Source: Echinostoma caproni (taxonomy: Eukaryota > Platyhelminthes > Trematoda > Plagiorchiida > Echinostomatidae). From it: a DNA stretch of 11,646 nt. A program made the translations under genes and the position numbers. The stretch covers positions 1-11,646 of the forward strand of contig UZAN01055456.1 in NCBI GenBank assembly GCA_900618425.1, read 5' to 3'. The notes beneath the pieces were generated by a model. It saw only the letters and a program-made list of their open reading frames with translations, was not told the DNA's origin and did no database searches. Positions 8,476-11,646 of the stretch are shown piece by piece (position 1 is the stretch's first letter; each line of letters begins with the position of its first letter).

Positions 8476-9533
8476 CGAATTATAAATCAGATTTCCAGCT
8501 TCAATGAATCAAATACCTACAAGAACAAGCTTATCCGGTTCGAGGACTACTGAAGCACCTGCTAACATCATATTTTTGATGCTTATAGGAGTCCCCGAAA
8601 ATGTATCTGATTATTCACTCTACCATTAGTCAGGCAAATTAAGTAACACCTTCAGACCTCTCAAGTTATTTTTGAAACCTTTGTCAATTAAACAACCACT
8701 GTCCAATAGTTACCACTATACACCATATATATCACAGTATTGGTGCAAAAACAACCACTGTAGCCGTTCTAATGAGCCTAGCGCATAACGATGCTACTTC
8801 AATGGTCAAAACTCGGGTGCTTTCAGGAAATCACAAGCTTTTCCGCTTATTATTTCATTTTCTGGTTTGAATATGAGTGTAAAAACAATTTTCGGGAAGG
8901 AGAATGTGGCCAATCCCGATGGGCTGTCATGTGATACAATGAACTAGATGTTTTGCACTTCCTAATGTTTGATTGCGTATGTGCACTGAGCTGCTGAAAA
9001 GATGCACCTTCTAAGCGGATAATGACCATAGTCGTTTCTATCGAGAAATGCAAACGTACTTAACAGTTATTAATTAGTAGTTATCAATCAACAATTTACT
9101 TTGCTGCCATACCAAAGCTCCAAAGTGGCACTGCATTTTCTGCAGTATGTACCATGCTGAGTTGGGGTAAAATCGCCCCAGATAGAAACCGCGCAGTATT
9201 GCGATTTAGTCTTTTGAAATGGGTTTTACTTTATCCCAGTCAGTCAGCCAGACTAATGCCATAATCAATTAGCTTAATACATTTTACGAGTAACGCGGAA
9301 CAGCGAACTCGATCAAATGATGAAATATATCCTGCTTGTTTGTCAGGACAGCCCTTGAAAAAGAACCTTTTTCAAACTGGAGACAGCTTGTGTGTTTGTG
9401 GGGGTGGGTGGGTGTCCATGTGTTTGTAAAAGGAAAGCTAAGAGAGACAATGGGAGAAAGATCGACCGTACAAAACCATATTTCATTCGTTGAAGTAATT
9501 TAAGTTAAAACCATCGATGGACTTAGTGAGCAG
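8476..9533. other. No gene recognised
   Basis: Contains a 13-base direct repeat (AAACAACCACTGT) at 8690-8702 and 8749-8761, and two small hairpins near 9163-9180 and 9220-9237. A G-rich run at 9400-9412 has only three tracts and falls short of a G-quadruplex motif. No coding signal was seen. Confidence 0.35.
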
Positions 9534-9828
9534 ATGTTTGCTTGGACCTTGTTCTCATACCCGGTCAGACGTTTCATTTCTGAGCAAGTGCAAAACGGAA
9601 TGACCTTGAAAACAGGTGTGGTTGAACCGTGTGTTCGCCAGCCCTGTGAACTCAAACAACCATATGATTCTGACCCTCCGACAGCTTGCACAAACGCAAG
9701 GCGGCAAGTTCGGGTCTATTTTAACAAAATTCTGGCGACAAAACGGAAGTGGAACAGAACAACGCGAATGCTCAAGTTTGTGTCTAACCAGAAATAAAAG
9801 CTCAGTACAGTTTTTGTCCACGAATTAG
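9534..9828. repeat. Probable interspersed repeat, open in three frames
   Basis: Two plus-strand frames (9534-9797 and 9616-9828) and one minus-strand frame (9821-9555) are open together over about 180 to 240 bases. Base composition is less AT-rich than the surroundings. The plus frame beginning MWLNRVFASPVNSNNHMIL, ending in a GTEQREC-like stretch, reminds me of a peptide (WLNREF..., then GSIP..., then RHRKG) often mis-predicted from trematode repeats. The resemblance is weak. None of the three frames is called as a gene. Confidence 0.3.
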
Positions 9829-10339
9829 ACACGAGAAGGAATATTTTGAAATTGGTTCGGTCTTCTGTGCTAGGCAAAGTGGGGACTTATAGGGGACAAT
9901 ATAGTATATTGGGCTAGTTTTAAACTATACCCGAAAGTATACTACGCATAGATTATGTGAAAAATTATCCCGCTAAAGTTTAGGGCGGTTCCAATGGAAA
10001 TCGGCACTGCCGTGAAAAGTACCACATGCTTCTTATAACCAGATTTCTTCGAAATTCCATCTGTTCGATCAATTTATGAAACAAAACTGGGACCATGGTA
10101 AATGATGCTTTAAAATCCATTGAGTTGTCATGACTCCTGTTTGACTTTAGTCGCATATCCGAGTGTGATCATGCTGTCTATCTTTGAAATAAAGTAAGCA
10201 AGTCTATTTCTCGCTGCACCTTCCTTTATTCACACACTCCCCGCCCCGTGATCGTCTTATGTAACTAATTGTTGGTTAGGAAGTTTGATGCAGACTATTT
10301 CAAATTTCAAACTGCACACAACTGAGCACTGTATTCGGT
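9829..10339. other. No gene recognised
   Basis: AT-rich, with no frame above background and no repeat found inside the window. A possible acceptor TTTAG and donor GTAAGC bracket a 44-base open stretch near 10150-10193; this is too small to support. Confidence 0.3.
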
Positions 10340-10536
10340 TTCATATAACATGGTTAGGATGGAGCGCACAGAATCCGTTCGGCTGCGCATCGACCCACGT
10401 TTGTGACGCCCAAGTCGAATCGATTCCGGATTGGATGACTAAGGCGAATCAGACAACTGTCGTCCGATCCACCATTCGGAGTATAAAGATCTCAACTTGA
10501 TTGGTGCATCATCACGTCGATTCTCGTATGCCTAAT

Positions 10537-10811
10537 TTACCACCTATATTTGCGTACTGCTTCATGATCAATAATATATTCTGACTGTCGTTTCTCAGCC
10601 ATACTCTCTACCCCCAATTGTTGGGGATCGGTCAAGAGGTGCACATATCGATCGTACGTCTTGGCAAAACAGAACACATGTAACCCGTCATTGTGCTTAA
10701 CGACCTTGCCATATTTAACAGCATAGTATGCGAATAAATAAAGAAGGAAAACCAAATTATTCCCGCGTGAATTTTCTCCAATTTAGTCATATTTAATAAT
10801 CGAGGCCTAAT
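10537..10811 (-). CDS. Candidate exon region, unknown
   Basis: On the minus strand TAATATTATTTTTTGCAG ends at 10812 and would be a good 3' splice site. Downstream, two overlapping frames are open. One, to 10632, contains LEKIHAGIIWFSFFIYSHTM with a possible membrane segment. The other, 10755-10537, contains HVFCFAKTYDRYVHLLTDP and SMAEKRQSEYIIDHEAV. The second reads more like a soluble protein and ends near a GTGGTAAAT that could be a donor. Neither resembles a family I know, and they cannot both be right. Confidence 0.18.
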
Positions 10812-11463
10812 CTGCAAAAAATAATATTAGATCTGATACATAGGCACACAAACCCGAGAATAATTCGCAACATACCGTATTATCCACGAAATCGGCCAGA
10901 CTAAAACCCAAGTCTCCAAACCATTCGTGCTTACATCACCCAAATCGGGCAGAAGGTGTTCCCAGTCAACACGGCACTCAAGCTAATGTGACCTCATTCG
11001 GATCACCACTCCAAATTCCGTGGCTTGGATGTTGGTTTCCACGGGTGAACCTGTAGTAACATTCTTTTCATTTTCTATCGCCATTCCCGTGATCAATGTA
11101 AAGACCCCACTTTGTTTTATTGTCCTCCTTTTCGAGAACTCTTATGACCTCGACCCTGGCACAATTTCCGGTGAGTTGTACCGTGCGCTTGCTCTCTGTA
11201 CAATTTCCGCTGCAGGTCACATACACTTCATACGCTCGTACTCGGCTTCCTTCTCAATTCCTTCTTGCCTTGGAAAACCTCGTCATAAGCCCGAACGATT
11301 GAATACGTAGACGCGTCATAGCTTCAGACACAACTTGCGGTGCTAAATTGGTGAGCCTGTATTTTTTTTGACGTTTTTTTAGCACCCAACGGCTGAAATT
11401 TTTCAGTGAGTCTGGTGCCCCGCACAAACATTTTAATTTTTTCTCTTTTTTTGGCGTATACGG
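10810..11463 (-). pseudogene. Possible decayed coding sequence, stops all TGA
   Basis: One minus-strand frame runs 218 codons without TAA or TAG. It meets TGA at 11256-11254, 11070-11068, 10980-10978, 10968-10966 and 10938-10936, and ends at a TAG (10809-10807). The unbroken parts are protein-like: LKCLCGAPDSLKNFSRWVLK, then TRLRIQSFGLMTRFSKARRN, then YVTCSGNCTESKRTVQLTG, then RVEVIRVLEKEDNKTKWGL. The part above it, past two TAA codons at 11469-11464, is also open (VPRDVVMGGQNRYAENKNG). It is basic and Cys-containing near the start. I do not recognise the family. Other frames are also fairly open here, so composition may explain part of it. Confidence 0.3.
11339..11386. other. Inverted repeat, 9-bp perfect stem
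   Basis: GGTGCTAAA (11339-11347) and TTTAGCACC (11378-11386) are perfect complements around a 30-base T-rich interior. It could be a hairpin or a trace of a small terminal inverted repeat. It overlaps the possible decayed coding sequence. Confidence 0.4.
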
Positions 11464-11599
11464 TTATTATTTATTTGACTTTGCCCTGACGATTTCATCG
11501 CATTTACCATTTTTGTTTTCGGCGTACCTGTTTTGTCCACCCATTACTACGTCTCTCGGTACCAGTACCCCAAGATCCACGTTTATTCGGGCTTAATAT

Positions 11600-11615
11600 T
11601 ATTTATTTATTTATT
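11600..11615 (+). repeat. (TTTA)n microsatellite
   Basis: About four TTTA/ATTT units in TATTTATTTATTTATT. On the minus strand it reads as repeated AATAAATA and contains AATAAA, so it could act as, or be mistaken for, a polyadenylation signal. Confidence 0.8.
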
Positions 11616-11646
11616 GATATACCTGATTTCTCACCCTTGGTCAACA

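Noticed and set aside
9400..9412. G-rich run resembling a G-quadruplex and the C-rich tail of the Penelope-like element
   Set aside because: Only three G tracts, and no nuclease-type coding sequence lies upstream on the minus strand.
10340..10480. CpG-containing patch as a gene or promoter
   Set aside because: It has more CpG than its surroundings, but there is no initiator, TATA or supported frame. It may be an old repeat, with no internal evidence.
10807..10870. Reverse transcriptase motif suggested by LILFFAD on the minus strand
   Set aside because: A TAG follows where the second Asp of the YADD-type motif should be, and no other RT motif is found nearby.
11020..11310. 96-codon plus-strand frame with hydrophobic stretches
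   Set aside because: It has no recognisable domain and overlaps a more protein-like minus-strand frame. Openness on both strands suggests composition.
10810..11463. Mitochondrial insertion or recoded gene (TGA read as Trp)
   Set aside because: The peptide is basic and Lys-rich, unlike any flatworm mitochondrial protein, and nothing suggests a selenocysteine element.
1..11646. CRISPR array, prokaryotic operon or rRNA
   Set aside because: There is no spaced repeat array, no ribosome-binding-site-led gene series and no rRNA-like segment. The sequence is eukaryotic in character.

Overview
The window looks like intergenic or intronic DNA from a eukaryote. By eye it is about 40% GC, has no long open frame on either strand, carries microsatellites, and holds decayed retroelements. 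The retroelement types (a Penelope-like element with a GIY-YIG tail and hammerhead-like ends, and an LTR element whose primer-binding site resembles that of the CsRn1 group) fit a parasitic flatworm, most likely a trematode. That assignment rests on remembered family patterns, not on a search. No complete gene can be supported.

Left end (1 to about 1370). On the minus strand, a 5'-truncated Penelope-like element (PLE) supplies the C-terminal GIY-YIG region (about 1319 to 1040, one in-frame TAG). It is followed by a G/C-strand-biased 3' flank, a four-tract G-quadruplex motif and a (GT)9 run. A second diverged piece of the same 3' flank lies in the opposite orientation at 1316-1368, directly against the truncation point. 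Further along the minus strand is the 5' end of an LTR retrotransposon: possible LTR (380-643), a tRNA-Trp-like primer-binding site (360-376) and a gag start (353 down to the window edge) broken by one frameshift and one stop codon.

Middle (1370 to about 8370). This is mostly unassigned sequence. The clear structure is a pair of about 68-bp arms, roughly 80% identical and inverted (3199-3265 and 3292-3359), whose sequence has hammerhead ribozyme layout. The left copy, read on the minus strand, keeps the full conserved core. Two possible exons stand out: 2483-2674, behind a very strong polypyrimidine tract and AG, and 5926-6030, bounded by CAG and GTATGT with an open frame.

Right end (8370-11646). 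A tRNA-like B box marks a possible SINE fragment on the minus strand near 8426. The stretch 9534-9828 is open in three frames at once, which suggests a repeat. The stretch 10810-11463 on the minus strand has 218 codons with no TAA or TAG but five TGA codons, and may be a decayed coding sequence of unknown type.

The elements do not form a pathway. The window is best read as a graveyard of nested retroelements, probably inside or between host genes with long introns.
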